Shown here in pieces: positions 16,102-25,500 of a stretch of 63,451 nucleotides of DNA. Within the stretch, counting starts at the first letter, position 1. Every line of letters starts with the position of its first letter. The DNA is from a virus: the IMG/VR virus record IMGVR_UViG_3300007960_000021, positions 1 through 63,451 of that record. One strand, given 5' to 3'. Under the pieces are notes generated by a model that was not told the origin of the DNA, did no database searches, and saw only the letters and a program-made list of their open reading frames with translations. The position numbers were made by a program, and so were the translations under genes.

Positions 16102-16659
16102 ATGGCGAGGGACTACTTTGGCGAGCAGGCGCTGCTTGAGGCGACGCTCAAGATCGTTCGGGATGTCTGCGGGTACACAGAGGACGTGTGTCGCGTTGAG
16201 TACGATGAATTTGCCCCAGCCGAGGTTGGTCAGATTTACGTTGCAATCATGTCGAATGGCGTTCGCCCCGGCCGGACGCACTCGCCAAGCGGAACGGTGA
16301 TTGACGAGACCTACGGGATCGAGATAGCTGTCGTCATGCGGGTGGCCGATGTCCCCAAAGACTCGCTGTCGGACTTCTATTTGCACGGAGCCAACAGCCT
16401 GAACTCGGAGCTTGGCCGAATCCGAGATGCCGTTGACTTCAGCTATGACTTGATGAACGACTGCAACGAGCAACTGAAGAGGCTATCGAAGAACGTCTCC
16501 GCGCAGCCGTTCAGCCATCCGCTCGTATGGCAAGGGTACTCGGCGCGTCCAAGGATTGTTGGCTCTGAGTACTTCTCTGACATTGCAGGAGAGCAAAAGG
16601 CTGGCTTGGTGAGGAGCGTTCAGTTTGACGAAGCAAGGCGAATCCAAAACAGGTATTGA
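16102..16659 (+). CDS. Probable tail completion or terminator protein
   Basis: 185 residues. N-terminal helix followed by beta strands (VGQIYVAIMSNGVRPG and YGIEIAVVMRVAD). This fold order and position (after gpG, before the tube) fit tail-terminator proteins, but no family motif is certain. Confidence 0.5.
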   Translation: MARDYFGEQALLEATLKIVRDVCGYTEDVCRVEYDEFAPAEVGQIYVAIMSNGVRPGRTHSPSGTVIDETYGIEIAVVMRVADVPKDSLSDFYLHGANSLNSELGRIRDAVDFSYDLMNDCNEQLKRLSKNVSAQPFSHPLVWQGYSARPRIVGSEYFSDIAGEQKAGLVRSVQFDEARRIQNRY

Positions 16660-16662
16660 GCG

Positions 16663-17148
16663 ATGGCAAAGCAAAGCTACTACGATCTTGAGAAGGTTGA
16701 GCACAGAAGGGCAGTGGCGGCAAGGTCGTTTTCGGAGCTTGCCAACAGGAAGGGTCAGCTTGCGTATGACCAGCAGACGACAAAACAGCCGGTCTGGATG
16801 CGATGCCCGAATCCTGAATGCTGCGAAAAGGGCGAGCCGTACTTTGACTTTCAGTCGGATTACCCGAAGTGCCCGAAGTGCTCGCTTGGTCCGCCTGCTG
16901 TCGAGAAGCGGGCCTTGATGCACTTGCTTGTCAGGGACCCGAAAGGTCCGGTCGTCGGCCAGCTTGGACTGAGGTACGCCTTGGCCTGCGACAAGAAGCG
17001 TGACTACCTCGCGACATGGAGAAACGGAGAGGCGGCGACAGGGAGTCCCAAGGACGTGAATTGCCCTGGATGCAAGAAGAGCAAGGCGTACAAAGCTGGT
17101 ATATTGAGCGGCAGCCAAGAACTGTACATGAACGAGGTCGGCAAATGA
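16663..17148 (+). CDS. Zinc-ribbon protein in the tail module
   Basis: 161 residues with CPNPECCEKGEPYFDFQ, then YPKCPKC, and CPGCKKSK near the C-terminus. These Cys pairs suggest one ribbon and one smaller zinc site. Small zinc proteins are not usual inside a tail module. Unknown function. The stop overlaps the next start (ATGA). Confidence 0.5.
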   Translation: MAKQSYYDLEKVEHRRAVAARSFSELANRKGQLAYDQQTTKQPVWMRCPNPECCEKGEPYFDFQSDYPKCPKCSLGPPAVEKRALMHLLVRDPKGPVVGQLGLRYALACDKKRDYLATWRNGEAATGSPKDVNCPGCKKSKAYKAGILSGSQELYMNEVGK

Positions 17149-17579
17149 GCATCTACATCGTGCTGCAATCGAGAGACACTGAGTCGCCTGCCGACGGGGC
17201 GTTTGACGTCCGGCCGATTTCATGGAGACCTCCGCACATGAGCCACTACGGCCACCTGTCTGCGCTCCCTGTTCCTGTTGCTGGCGACGTCAAGTCATGC
17301 CTGCCGCTCAAGACGAGCGTTGCATTCACGCTTGAGGAAGTCGGCCTTGTGGCCGTTGGTTCGCCCCCGGTTCCCACTGAGTTTCAGATTGAGGCCGAGG
17401 ACAAGGATGACGCGGCGCGAATCGTCAGATCGACTGGCAAGCGGGACTCCGAAACGGGCCTCGTCCTTGAGTCTGCGAGAATGGCCTCGGTGAGCGGAAA
17501 GTGGAAGTGTTGGCTGCGCATGTTTCCTGCCCACGGAGACGTTGGGTCGTTTGATATCGAAGAACTTGGAGGACGGTGA
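17145..17579 (+). CDS. Hypothetical protein, 144 residues
   Basis: A mainly beta protein (MSIYIVLQSRDTESPADGA). It lies in the tail gene series with overlapping starts and stops on both sides (ATGA and TGATG). Not recognised; probably a tail component. Confidence 0.5.
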   Translation: MSIYIVLQSRDTESPADGAFDVRPISWRPPHMSHYGHLSALPVPVAGDVKSCLPLKTSVAFTLEEVGLVAVGSPPVPTEFQIEAEDKDDAARIVRSTGKRDSETGLVLESARMASVSGKWKCWLRMFPAHGDVGSFDIEELGGR

Positions 17580-17962
17580 TGGACGGAGTAATGAGTCGTG
17601 GCATGTCCTTAGGCGGAACCGCACTCGCTCAGAGTGAAACGCTGACTGGGACGCTGTCCACATTGCTGTTCGAGGAGCAGGTGCCCGATTCGTCCACTGA
17701 CCTTGAAGTCGTCTTGGCGATTGACGTCAGCGCGGTGAAGGCAATCCATATTCAATCCGACCAAGACGTGACGATTGAGACCAACGATGGCACGACGCCT
17801 GACGACACGATCGCACTGAAGGCCAACAAGCCGTATCAGTGGTCAACGAACGACTACCATACGTTCGTGCTTGGCACTGACGTTACTTCGATCTTCGTGA
17901 CGAACGCGAGCGGTGCGACGGCAACTATTTCGATTATTGTCTTGACTGATCCCACGCCGTAA
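17579..17962 (+). CDS. Probable virion structural protein, 127 residues
   Basis: A beta-rich Thr/Ser/Val protein with repeated strand-turn units (AIHIQSDQDVTIETNDG). This look is typical of small tail or decoration proteins in phages. Starts at the ATG overlapping the prior stop. Confidence 0.5.
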   Translation: MDGVMSRGMSLGGTALAQSETLTGTLSTLLFEEQVPDSSTDLEVVLAIDVSAVKAIHIQSDQDVTIETNDGTTPDDTIALKANKPYQWSTNDYHTFVLGTDVTSIFVTNASGATATISIIVLTDPTP

Positions 17963-17973
17963 GGAGTTCCCTG

Positions 17974-18444
17974 ATGTCGTTCATTGACGGTGCATACACC
18001 ATCACCTACAAGGCGTCGTCCGTTGGCCAATTGCAGGACGGTGCGAGACTGTCGCATCAACACTTCAAGCGGCTGATTACTGGCGACAACTTTGCGGAGT
18101 CCCCGCAAGACGCGATCTTTCGCGGCGGTGCCCAGTTCAGCGACTGGACGATGCTGGAGTACAACGCTGCCGCAGCGCTGTCGGCTTTCTATCCGTTTGG
18201 GTCGGCCTGGCTGACGATGGACGCTGTCATTGGCGTCCTCGATTCGAGCAAGTACGGCTCGCTGGTGCTCACTGCGGTCGCCGGGACTCCCGCTGCCGCA
18301 TCACCGGCCACTGTCACGCTGCCGAGGTCGATCATCATGGAAGGATTCGACGTTGCTTTGCTGATGGCACCGGACCTGAGGACGGTTCCGATGCGAATGC
18401 GGCACTACGTTGGGTCTGGTGGAGTCTTCGGCACTCTCACGTAG
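17974..18444 (+). CDS. Probable major tail tube protein
   Basis: 156 residues, beta-rich, with a strong AAGGAG. It lies directly upstream of the Ala-rich tape-measure-like gene, where a tube protein is expected. Motifs such as GAYTITYKASSVGQL and a C-terminal LRTVPMRMRHYVGSGG fit a tube-like beta barrel. The call rests mainly on position. Confidence 0.45.
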   Translation: MSFIDGAYTITYKASSVGQLQDGARLSHQHFKRLITGDNFAESPQDAIFRGGAQFSDWTMLEYNAAAALSAFYPFGSAWLTMDAVIGVLDSSKYGSLVLTAVAGTPAAASPATVTLPRSIIMEGFDVALLMAPDLRTVPMRMRHYVGSGGVFGTLT

Positions 18445-18449
18445 TCGGT

Positions 18450-18465
18450 GTCTCATTACTGAGAC
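18450..18465. repeat. Dispersed palindrome copy 5 (exact, forward)
   Basis: GTCTCATTACTGAGAC in the gap between the tube-like gene and the tape-measure-like gene, replacing a visible ribosome site. Confidence 0.85.
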
Positions 18466-18471
18466 AATCCA

Positions 18472-20154
18472 ATGGCAAAAGCGCAGATTGAAATTCAGGT
18501 GGTCGCCCCGCGCCCGGTGTCGCAATCGTCGGCACCGGCGCGCAGTGGCGGTGCTGCGGCGTCTGCACCGCCATCTCCTGCCCCGTCGTCCTCTGGCGGA
18601 TCGTCTGCGTCTCCAGCCAGTGCGGCGGCTGCCGCTCCGAAGGCGGTCAATCAAGCTGCGGCGAGTCATGGCACTGACCAACTCGACAGTCGGCCGAGAC
18701 GTAGCTACAGCTACGAGGACGGCGGGCCGACTGTTGGCGATGCCCTTCGTGGCTTGACGGCTGCGGCTGGCACGCTTGCATCTGCTGGCCAAGGTCTTGC
18801 CGGGATCATTGATCCGGTCGCGGCGCAGGCCATTCAGTCGCTAAGTGCCATTGCCGGACAGGCGGTTACTGTCGTCAGGGCAGTCGGAGAGGCGGCCAAT
18901 GCTGCTCGCGGCAACACTGGCGTCAGGTATGACAGCAGAGGCAGGCGGACCACTTACAAGAGGACCCAACCGGCGTCGAGGTCAGTTGGCGTGTCAAATG
19001 GCCAGTCTAACACTGGACTTCCTGGTCGTCGTGCAGATTCGTCTGGCGACACGCCAACTGACTCCGGTTCCAGGCATGACGTGCTCTCTGCGTCGGCTGT
19101 CAAGGCGAGCGAATCGCTAGACCACCTTGCCGCAAGCGCTGGGAGTGCGTCTTCGGCAATCGCTGCGGGCTCACAGGCGGCTCCGACGGCCGATGCGAGC
19201 AAGATGCCGTCTGCGACCCCGTCCGCTGCTCCTGCGGCAAGCCAGGGGGCTCAGGCGACGCCTAAGGCGGCAACGGCTGCGTCTGCGGCGTCGAATAATG
19301 CGAGGACAGCCGCTGATATGACCCAGAAGATGGCTCCTGGGACTCGGTCGGTTGGAATTGCGTCTGGTGGCGTCAAGAAAGCTGCGGCGTCAACTGGAGC
19401 GACTGCCGGGACCGCAGTTGCGGCGAGGGCTGCTCCCGCCGCTGTTTCGGCGGCTGCCGGTGGGGCGACTGCCACTGCGGCCGGTTCGGCATCTGGCGGT
19501 GTTGCGGCTGGCCTTGGCGCCATCGCGGCCGTAGCGGCTCCTGCGGCTGTCGCGATTGCGGCGGTAGCTGGAGCGGCAACCGTGACCGCCATTGCCATTC
19601 ACCGTTTCGCGTCGGCGATGGAAAACGAAGCTCGCAATCTGTCTGACTTCGATGAGCGGCTGTCGCTGGCGGTGACACTGACGGACGTCGGTCGGGAGAT
19701 GCGAAGATTCCAGGCATCGCAGCGCATGAGCAAGGACTTGTCGGAGTTCGAGAAGTCCAGATTCAAAGTTGAAGACAAGATGGCTGGCATTGGCTTGGAG
19801 ATCAAGCTGCTGCTGGTCAGGATCGCCAATGCGGTCATGCCGATCGTCGAGCGAGGCTTGCCCTACATCGAGGCTGGCGTCATGCAGATTGGCGCGTTTA
19901 GCGACATGGTTCAGTCGCAAATTGAATGGTGGAAGGGCAACCAGGCTGAGTCTCTGCGACTGGCCGTCGAGTCGGTGAACAAGCAGGTCGAGATTGCACT
20001 TCTGCTGAAGAAGGCGCAGGAAGAGGACGATCCGCTGCAAGACCCGTTCACTGCCGACTTCCTGAACATTGGATGGGAAGCTGGGAAGGGTCGCGGATTC
20101 TTCCCAGGCTTGTTCCCGATCATGCAGATGGAGCCGATTGGCGGGGGATTCTAA
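18472..20154 (+). CDS. Probable tape measure protein
   Basis: 560 residues. Residues 20-375 are dominated by Ala, Ser and Gly with low complexity. Residues 340-385 have a hydrophobic segment (GVAAGLGAIAAVAAPAAVAIA). The last 180 residues are charged and helical (EFEKSRFKVEDKMAGIGLE). Tape measure proteins are long, helical and have hydrophobic parts; 560 residues would set a tail of about 80 nm by the usual 0.15 nm per residue. No sheath protein is visible. No Shine-Dalgarno precedes the ATG; the palindrome ends 6 bases upstream. Confidence 0.6.
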   Translation: MAKAQIEIQVVAPRPVSQSSAPARSGGAAASAPPSPAPSSSGGSSASPASAAAAAPKAVNQAAASHGTDQLDSRPRRSYSYEDGGPTVGDALRGLTAAAGTLASAGQGLAGIIDPVAAQAIQSLSAIAGQAVTVVRAVGEAANAARGNTGVRYDSRGRRTTYKRTQPASRSVGVSNGQSNTGLPGRRADSSGDTPTDSGSRHDVLSASAVKASESLDHLAASAGSASSAIAAGSQAAPTADASKMPSATPSAAPAASQGAQATPKAATAASAASNNARTAADMTQKMAPGTRSVGIASGGVKKAAASTGATAGTAVAARAAPAAVSAAAGGATATAAGSASGGVAAGLGAIAAVAAPAAVAIAAVAGAATVTAIAIHRFASAMENEARNLSDFDERLSLAVTLTDVGREMRRFQASQRMSKDLSEFEKSRFKVEDKMAGIGLEIKLLLVRIANAVMPIVERGLPYIEAGVMQIGAFSDMVQSQIEWWKGNQAESLRLAVESVNKQVEIALLLKKAQEEDDPLQDPFTADFLNIGWEAGKGRGFFPGLFPIMQMEPIGGGF

Positions 20155-21821
20155 TGCCTGGACTTCCGATTACTGGAACGCTGTCGTACAACGGCTACTC
20201 GTTTGACGGTGCGACTCATGTTCAGACGTCGCAGACGCCGGTTCGTGACGAGGCGAACAGAACTGTCATCTACGTTGAAATCGCCATCAACGTGACCGCG
20301 ATCATTGCCGTTCGCCCTACCGACGGCTCGCTTGAAAACATCCGAAAGCGACTGTCGCAGGACTCCGGTCCATTGATCTACTCGCACAAGGGGTTCAGTC
20401 AGAATCTTCGCGTCAATGTTGGCGGCGGCGTGACTGACGTCAAGTTCGGCCCGAAGACCGACGTTGTTCGGTTTACTCCCATCGGAGACAACAACGCTGC
20501 GGAAGTGTCAATGACGATCCGCACATGGATACCCGACTGTCCGTGGGGAACGCACCAGCGAGACAATGGCATCCTGGCGTTCAACTACGACGTAAACTAT
20601 TCGCGTGACGAAGGCGGATACGTGACGCGAACGATCAGCGGATACATTGAGATCGCGCTGAACAGAAAGGGTCGATTCATTCACCGAACCGCAGACCAGT
20701 ATGCCGAATGGTTCAAGGTGAGGCCCCCGAAGGGATTCAAGAGGACTCAGTCGAGGCATGTGTCGAAGGACAAGAGGCGGCTTGACTTCTCGATCACTGA
20801 CCAGCAGATAAAGACTCGCAATGCGTATCCGACAAAGACGATTGCGATAAGCGGCGGGCATCGACTGAGCTGGGGCCGCTCCAAAGGTGGATCAATGATT
20901 CACCGAAACTCCATCTCGATGAACATTGAGCCAGAGTTTGGTACGAACCCGTCGAACGCATGGGCATGGTTCGCGGCTGTCGTCACGCAGCGAATGCGGC
21001 ACACCATGAACAGAGGCAAGTGGGTGCTCCTCGACTCGTTGGAGGTAAGCGAAGACCTGTACGGGATGCCGGTGTCATTCAGCGCTGGGTATCGCTTCAT
21101 CGGCGCAATACGCGACTTCATTGGCGACAGTGGAATATGGAGGCCGTTGCCTGGCGACTGGGACCTGTGGCAAACTTCGCTGAGCGGCAGCATGTTTGCT
21201 CCGAGAGGACTGAGCGGACTGACGACGTATCCGGAGGAAGACTTCATTCTTGATCCATGCGGCCCTGACTCGCCGATCACTGTCGGGAAGCAGGCGAAGA
21301 CCCCGCCGCGTCCCGTGTACGCAAAGTACATCCTGCAAAACGAGCAGCCGCCGCCAGAGAAGAGTTGGATCAAGTACGACACTGTCTTGCGGCCAAGCAG
21401 GGTACACCCGACGGCAAGGCTGTCGTACATGCAGACGCCGCCGATTGACAGGCAGGACCCGCACCAGACGACTGGCGTATTTGCCATGTCCGACGACCAC
21501 CGGCAGAAGAATGACGAGATACAGAAGTCGGGGGCACCAAGGTACTCGATGTCTCTTGTTGGCCACGCAATGCGGGCTGGGCATGAGATTCCGAGGCCGA
21601 AGCTGCAGGCGAAAGGGCAGGTGCTTGAAGAGGAGTCTGACAGCCTGTTCGAGCTTCGGACTTTTGGTAATTTCCTTGGAGTGACTGTCTACAGTGCTCG
21701 CTGGGCGTTAAATTACATTCTCGACAGGCCCCCGGAAACCGTAAGTCCGGTTGGGCCAATTGGCAAGCCCGATGAGGGCATAGGTAGCAGTGGCGTCGCT
21801 GAGGCGCCGAGGAGCAAATGA
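20154..21821 (+). CDS. Probable distal tail/baseplate protein
   Basis: 555 residues, beta-rich. The start is an ATG overlapping the prior stop (TAATG). Segments such as RTVIYVEIAINVTAIIAV and EVSMTIRTWIPDCPWGT suggest a Dit-like beta sandwich. The C-terminal half has many Trp/Tyr/Pro. It sits after the tape-measure-like gene where a distal tail protein would be expected. Confidence 0.5.
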   Translation: MPGLPITGTLSYNGYSFDGATHVQTSQTPVRDEANRTVIYVEIAINVTAIIAVRPTDGSLENIRKRLSQDSGPLIYSHKGFSQNLRVNVGGGVTDVKFGPKTDVVRFTPIGDNNAAEVSMTIRTWIPDCPWGTHQRDNGILAFNYDVNYSRDEGGYVTRTISGYIEIALNRKGRFIHRTADQYAEWFKVRPPKGFKRTQSRHVSKDKRRLDFSITDQQIKTRNAYPTKTIAISGGHRLSWGRSKGGSMIHRNSISMNIEPEFGTNPSNAWAWFAAVVTQRMRHTMNRGKWVLLDSLEVSEDLYGMPVSFSAGYRFIGAIRDFIGDSGIWRPLPGDWDLWQTSLSGSMFAPRGLSGLTTYPEEDFILDPCGPDSPITVGKQAKTPPRPVYAKYILQNEQPPPEKSWIKYDTVLRPSRVHPTARLSYMQTPPIDRQDPHQTTGVFAMSDDHRQKNDEIQKSGAPRYSMSLVGHAMRAGHEIPRPKLQAKGQVLEEESDSLFELRTFGNFLGVTVYSARWALNYILDRPPETVSPVGPIGKPDEGIGSSGVAEAPRSK

Positions 21822-22318
21822 TGGCGAAGCGATCGGTAAAGCGGAATTCCAGGGTGCAAAAGCCGCGTGAGCTTGACACGTTCTCGGCGAACGCGGTCAT
21901 TGAGGCGGCGTACCTCAACAACGGGCGAGCCTACACCAAGGAACTTCTTGATGAGATTCAAAACGGGTGCAAGAGTCTCGGATCGACCATTAGCGGGCTG
22001 GAGGTAATCCAGCTATGCAACATGGTCTCGGACAAGCTGTACAGTCCGATCGACGAGTCTGATAATCCGGCGATTGTCGAAGTTCGCGGGAATGCAGTTT
22101 CGCTTGTCGAGTTGCTGCTTGAGATCGAGAAGCTTGAGCGGCATCACGAAATCGGCCGGTCGTCCGACCTGACTCGGCAGTTTGCACTTGACGTCCACTT
22201 GGCCGCGAAGAGGTTCGGCCTTGAGTTGGCTGACGAATTTGAAGCCGTGAGGGTGTGGCGTGACGTCGGCGAGAAGGTGCAGAACGCAAAAAAAAATTCA
22301 AGCATCGTTTTGACCTGA
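21818..22318 (+). CDS. Tail assembly chaperone-like protein (short form)
   Basis: 166 residues, charged and helical (LVELLLEIEKLERHHEIGR, DEFEAVRVWRDVGEKV). The gene ends in a run of nine A residues (22288-22296) read as GCA-AAA-AAA-AAT. This is an A-AAA-AAA slippery heptamer in the correct phase for a -1 shift. In the -1 frame the reading continues without a stop into the next gene. This is the classical layout of tail assembly chaperones (lambda G and GT). Unusually, it follows the tape-measure and distal tail genes instead of preceding them. GAGGAG lies six bases before the ATG. Confidence 0.6.
   Translation: MMAKRSVKRNSRVQKPRELDTFSANAVIEAAYLNNGRAYTKELLDEIQNGCKSLGSTISGLEVIQLCNMVSDKLYSPIDESDNPAIVEVRGNAVSLVELLLEIEKLERHHEIGRSSDLTRQFALDVHLAAKRFGLELADEFEAVRVWRDVGEKVQNAKKNSSIVLT
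22288..22294 (+). promoter_or_regulatory. Candidate programmed -1 ribosomal frameshift site
   Basis: The heptamer A-AAA-AAA lies within A9. A -1 slip gives codons AAA TTC AAG CAT CGT TTT GAC CTG and then the ATG of the 22318 gene, forming one 253-residue protein (159 + 94). The zero-frame stop is 21 bases further on. Confidence 0.6.
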
Positions 22319-22578
22319 TGTCCCACTACGGTGTCGATACGATCGCATGGACTGACGAGCAGGTGCTCGGCGGAATTGCGAACATGGACAGGTCGAAGGC
22401 GAGGCGGCAGATTGAGAGCGGGGCGTGCCCTGACGAGGACTTCGAGTACATCTACCAGCTTTACATGCTTGCGTACGACGATCTGTCGAGAGCCGCAAGA
22501 GCCAGGGACGATGCTCGGCGTGAGTCAATGAAGAGAAAGACAGAAGCTGCCATGGCAGGGAGAACGAATGGCCACTAA
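22318..22578 (+). CDS. Downstream half of the frameshift fusion
   Basis: 86 residues from the first ATG (MSHYGVDTIAWTDEQVLGG), helical and charged. It could be made alone by re-initiation at the overlapping TGATG, but there is no ribosome site; the -1 frameshift from the previous gene explains it better. Its C-terminal helix is Arg/Ala-rich. It overlaps the portal gene by 11 bases. Confidence 0.6.
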   Translation: MSHYGVDTIAWTDEQVLGGIANMDRSKARRQIESGACPDEDFEYIYQLYMLAYDDLSRAARARDDARRESMKRKTEAAMAGRTNGH

Positions 22579-25500
22579 TCGCCAGGTTCATAACGCACAG
22601 AAGAAGATGCTGTCTGGGAGGGCCAAGACTTCCGGATACACGCCAGTGTCTCCGTACGCATGGTTTTCACGCATCCGCGACCTGCCAGTCCTGACGTTTG
22701 AGTCGATCGAGATGATGCTTGTCGATCAGACGATACGGCTCGGCCTGTCGATGCGAGCGGCCCCGGTTCAATCTGCCGAGTTCGGATTCGAGAAGGACGG
22801 GCAGTTTGTTCAGGGCGTTCGCTGCCACCACAAAGGTGTTGCACAATGGGTCTCGGCTATGCTCAAAAAGCTTTGGGCGTACGAGATTCACAAGGTCCTT
22901 TCGTCGCAGATTTGGGGATGGTCTTGCGGCGAAGTCATGTGGAAGACTGGTCGAGTTGAAGGCAAGAAGCGAATCGTCGTCGATGAGCTGCTTGACCGGC
23001 ACGCAAGAGACTGTCAGGCCATCGACCTGGATGGACAGTTCTGGGGCGTTCAGTTTGGCGGGATACCAGATCGCGGAAACGTCCAGCTTCCGTCTGGAAA
23101 GTCGTACTGGCATTCGTTCGAGGCCGAGGGCGGAAGCTACTACGGCAAGAGCGTGATGAACGGCCCGCATTCTGCTTGGTACGACAAGTGGTGTCAGGGC
23201 GGCGCGTTGGACGTTCGCAGGCTGTTCATGCTGGCCAATGCGTTCAGCGGTCGAAAGGTCAGATACCCTGAGGGCGTACAGTCGATCGAGGGACTTGGCG
23301 AGAACATTCCGAACCGCGATATCGCAAGGATGCTTGTCGAGCAGATCATGTCCGGTGGCGTGCTGGCAATTCCGATTGCGTACGACGAGCAGGGCAGGGA
23401 GACGTGGAAAGTTGAGGAAGCGTCGTTTCCGTCTTCGCCTTCGCACATCCTTGAGTATCCTGAAAAGATCGACGTTGACATTCTGCATGGACTCGATATC
23501 CCTGACGACTTCATCACTGGCAACAGTGGTGGCGGTGCGTGGCAAGGGAAGATGGTTCCGATGCAGGCTTTCTACATGGGCCTGAACAGGTTTGGTCTGT
23601 CGGTGCTCAAGTCGATGATTCGGCAGGTTATTGAGCCGGGCGTGTTTGCGAACTTCGGGAAGGCGATCGACTTCGACGTCGAGATGAAGCGGCTCGACAA
23701 GCAGGCGATGGAGATGCAAAAGCCTGGCGGGCAAGAGGCTCCCGGCGTCCCTCCTGGCGGCGCTCCTGGTGGAATGCCCGGTGGTCTTCCTGGCGGTGCT
23801 CCCGGTGGTCCTCCTGGTGGCGGAATGATCGGCATGTCGGCGATGGAGCAGGACGGCGGGCATTACGTCACCGCTGACCAGTTGGCTTCGGCGGCAAGAA
23901 GGGCGATGCGACTCGCTCTTGACGGCGCACAGTGGAACGTCACCGGCGCCGGATCATTCATGCTTCGTCGAGGCGACAAGCGACGCCCGTACTCGTGCTT
24001 GATGCTCCCGCTGCCGAACGACCTTGCCGACGATGTTCGTCGTTACGCGGTGACGATGATCGACAAGGAAGACTTGGCCGAGAAGGGCATTGAGGCGGAC
24101 CCGCACGTTACTGTCGCCTACGGCCTTGAGACTGACGACGTTCGCCAGATAGAGCACATCGCTGCCCAGGAAGGCCCGGTCCCGCTGTGGATGATCGGCC
24201 TGAGTTTGTTCAGTTCGCCAGAGCATGACGTCCTCAAGATTGAAGTCCAGAGCGCGGCACTGAACAGGCTTCGCACTGCGGTCTTGTCTGCGATACCAAA
24301 CACGCAGACATACGACGAATACGTCCCGCACGTCACTGTCGCGTACCTGAAGCCTGGCACTGGAGAGAAGTACGTCAACGCCGACTCGCAGATAACCCGC
24401 GAGCCTGGGCATGTCGCTACGTGGCTGAAGTTCAGCGACAGGAACGGAGTCAAGACGGACATTTGCCTGCGAGGCATCGTTAGATTCTCCGCTGACGCTG
24501 GAGAGTTGAATCGCCGCGCGCAACAGGCAGAGGCGGAAGGCCGGAAGCGAGTAGCTTCCATGCTGCGAACTCTCGCGAAGAAGGCGGCTGACGTCCAGCC
24601 GCTTGAGGAGGCTCCGAAGCCTGTTGCTGCGCCAAAGCGTGAAGGCAAGCCGCGACGCCCTGGAAAGCCGACGCTGCGAGGGAGAGGCGAGAAGCGCGGC
24701 GCGACAGCAGGCCCTGACTTGACTCCGCCGACGCCAGTCGCTGGAGAAGTGCAGGGGCAGAAGACGCGACGCAAGGCTGACCGTGTGAGGACCGTGAAGG
24801 GCAATGCCGCAGCCAAAGCCGCATCGCAGTTCCTGAAGGAAGGCAAGCTTGAGGACGCGGTGCGAGAGATGAAGGCCGCTGAGGAATACGGCGTGCCTGG
24901 CGGCGACATCCTGAAGCTGCGAAAGCGAGTCGCGAAGCTTCGCAAGGAATACATTGCGAGGAACGCCGCAAAGCTCACTGAGGAGTTTGCGAGGGCTGCC
25001 GCACACCGAGCCAAGGAAGAGGCTGACAAGTTCATCAAGGCAAGGACCGGGACGTACAAGGACGTTCTGAAAAAGCTGACGTTTGCGAATGGAGGCTCGA
25101 TTGCCGTCGGCAACGACAGGTCTATCAAGGCCCCTCCCGCAACGTGGAAGCTGTACCTGAAGAACGAAAAGGGCAAGCCCGTCTTGGATGAAGACGGAAA
25201 GAAGATTTACATTGGCGACGCAAAGTTTTCGGGCGGGACGGTTGTCGGCACTGTGAGGATGATCTGGAAGCCGAAGCTGCTTGACGCCAACTGGCATCAG
25301 GCTGACATTCGGTACGAGATGCAGGGGTTTGATAAGGACGGAACGCTGCACAAGCAACGGAAGACGATCACCATTGACATCGTTGGCGACAACATCCTCG
25401 GCGCTGTCACGCCAGTCAACCGTCCTCAGAAAACCAGAAGCGCGTCCAAGCCGGGCGACCGTGACGCTCAAAAGATGGTATGGGAGGCCAAGCACGACAG

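Noticed and set aside
23728-23830. A collagen-like domain in the portal fusion
   Set aside because: The Gly/Pro stretch is short (about 35 residues) and lacks a strict G-x-y triplet, so it is a flexible linker between domains.
23954-25495. A long minus-strand frame (513 codons) opposite the portal fusion
   Set aside because: It mirrors the codon pattern of the + strand gene, has no family features and would be the only gene on that strand.
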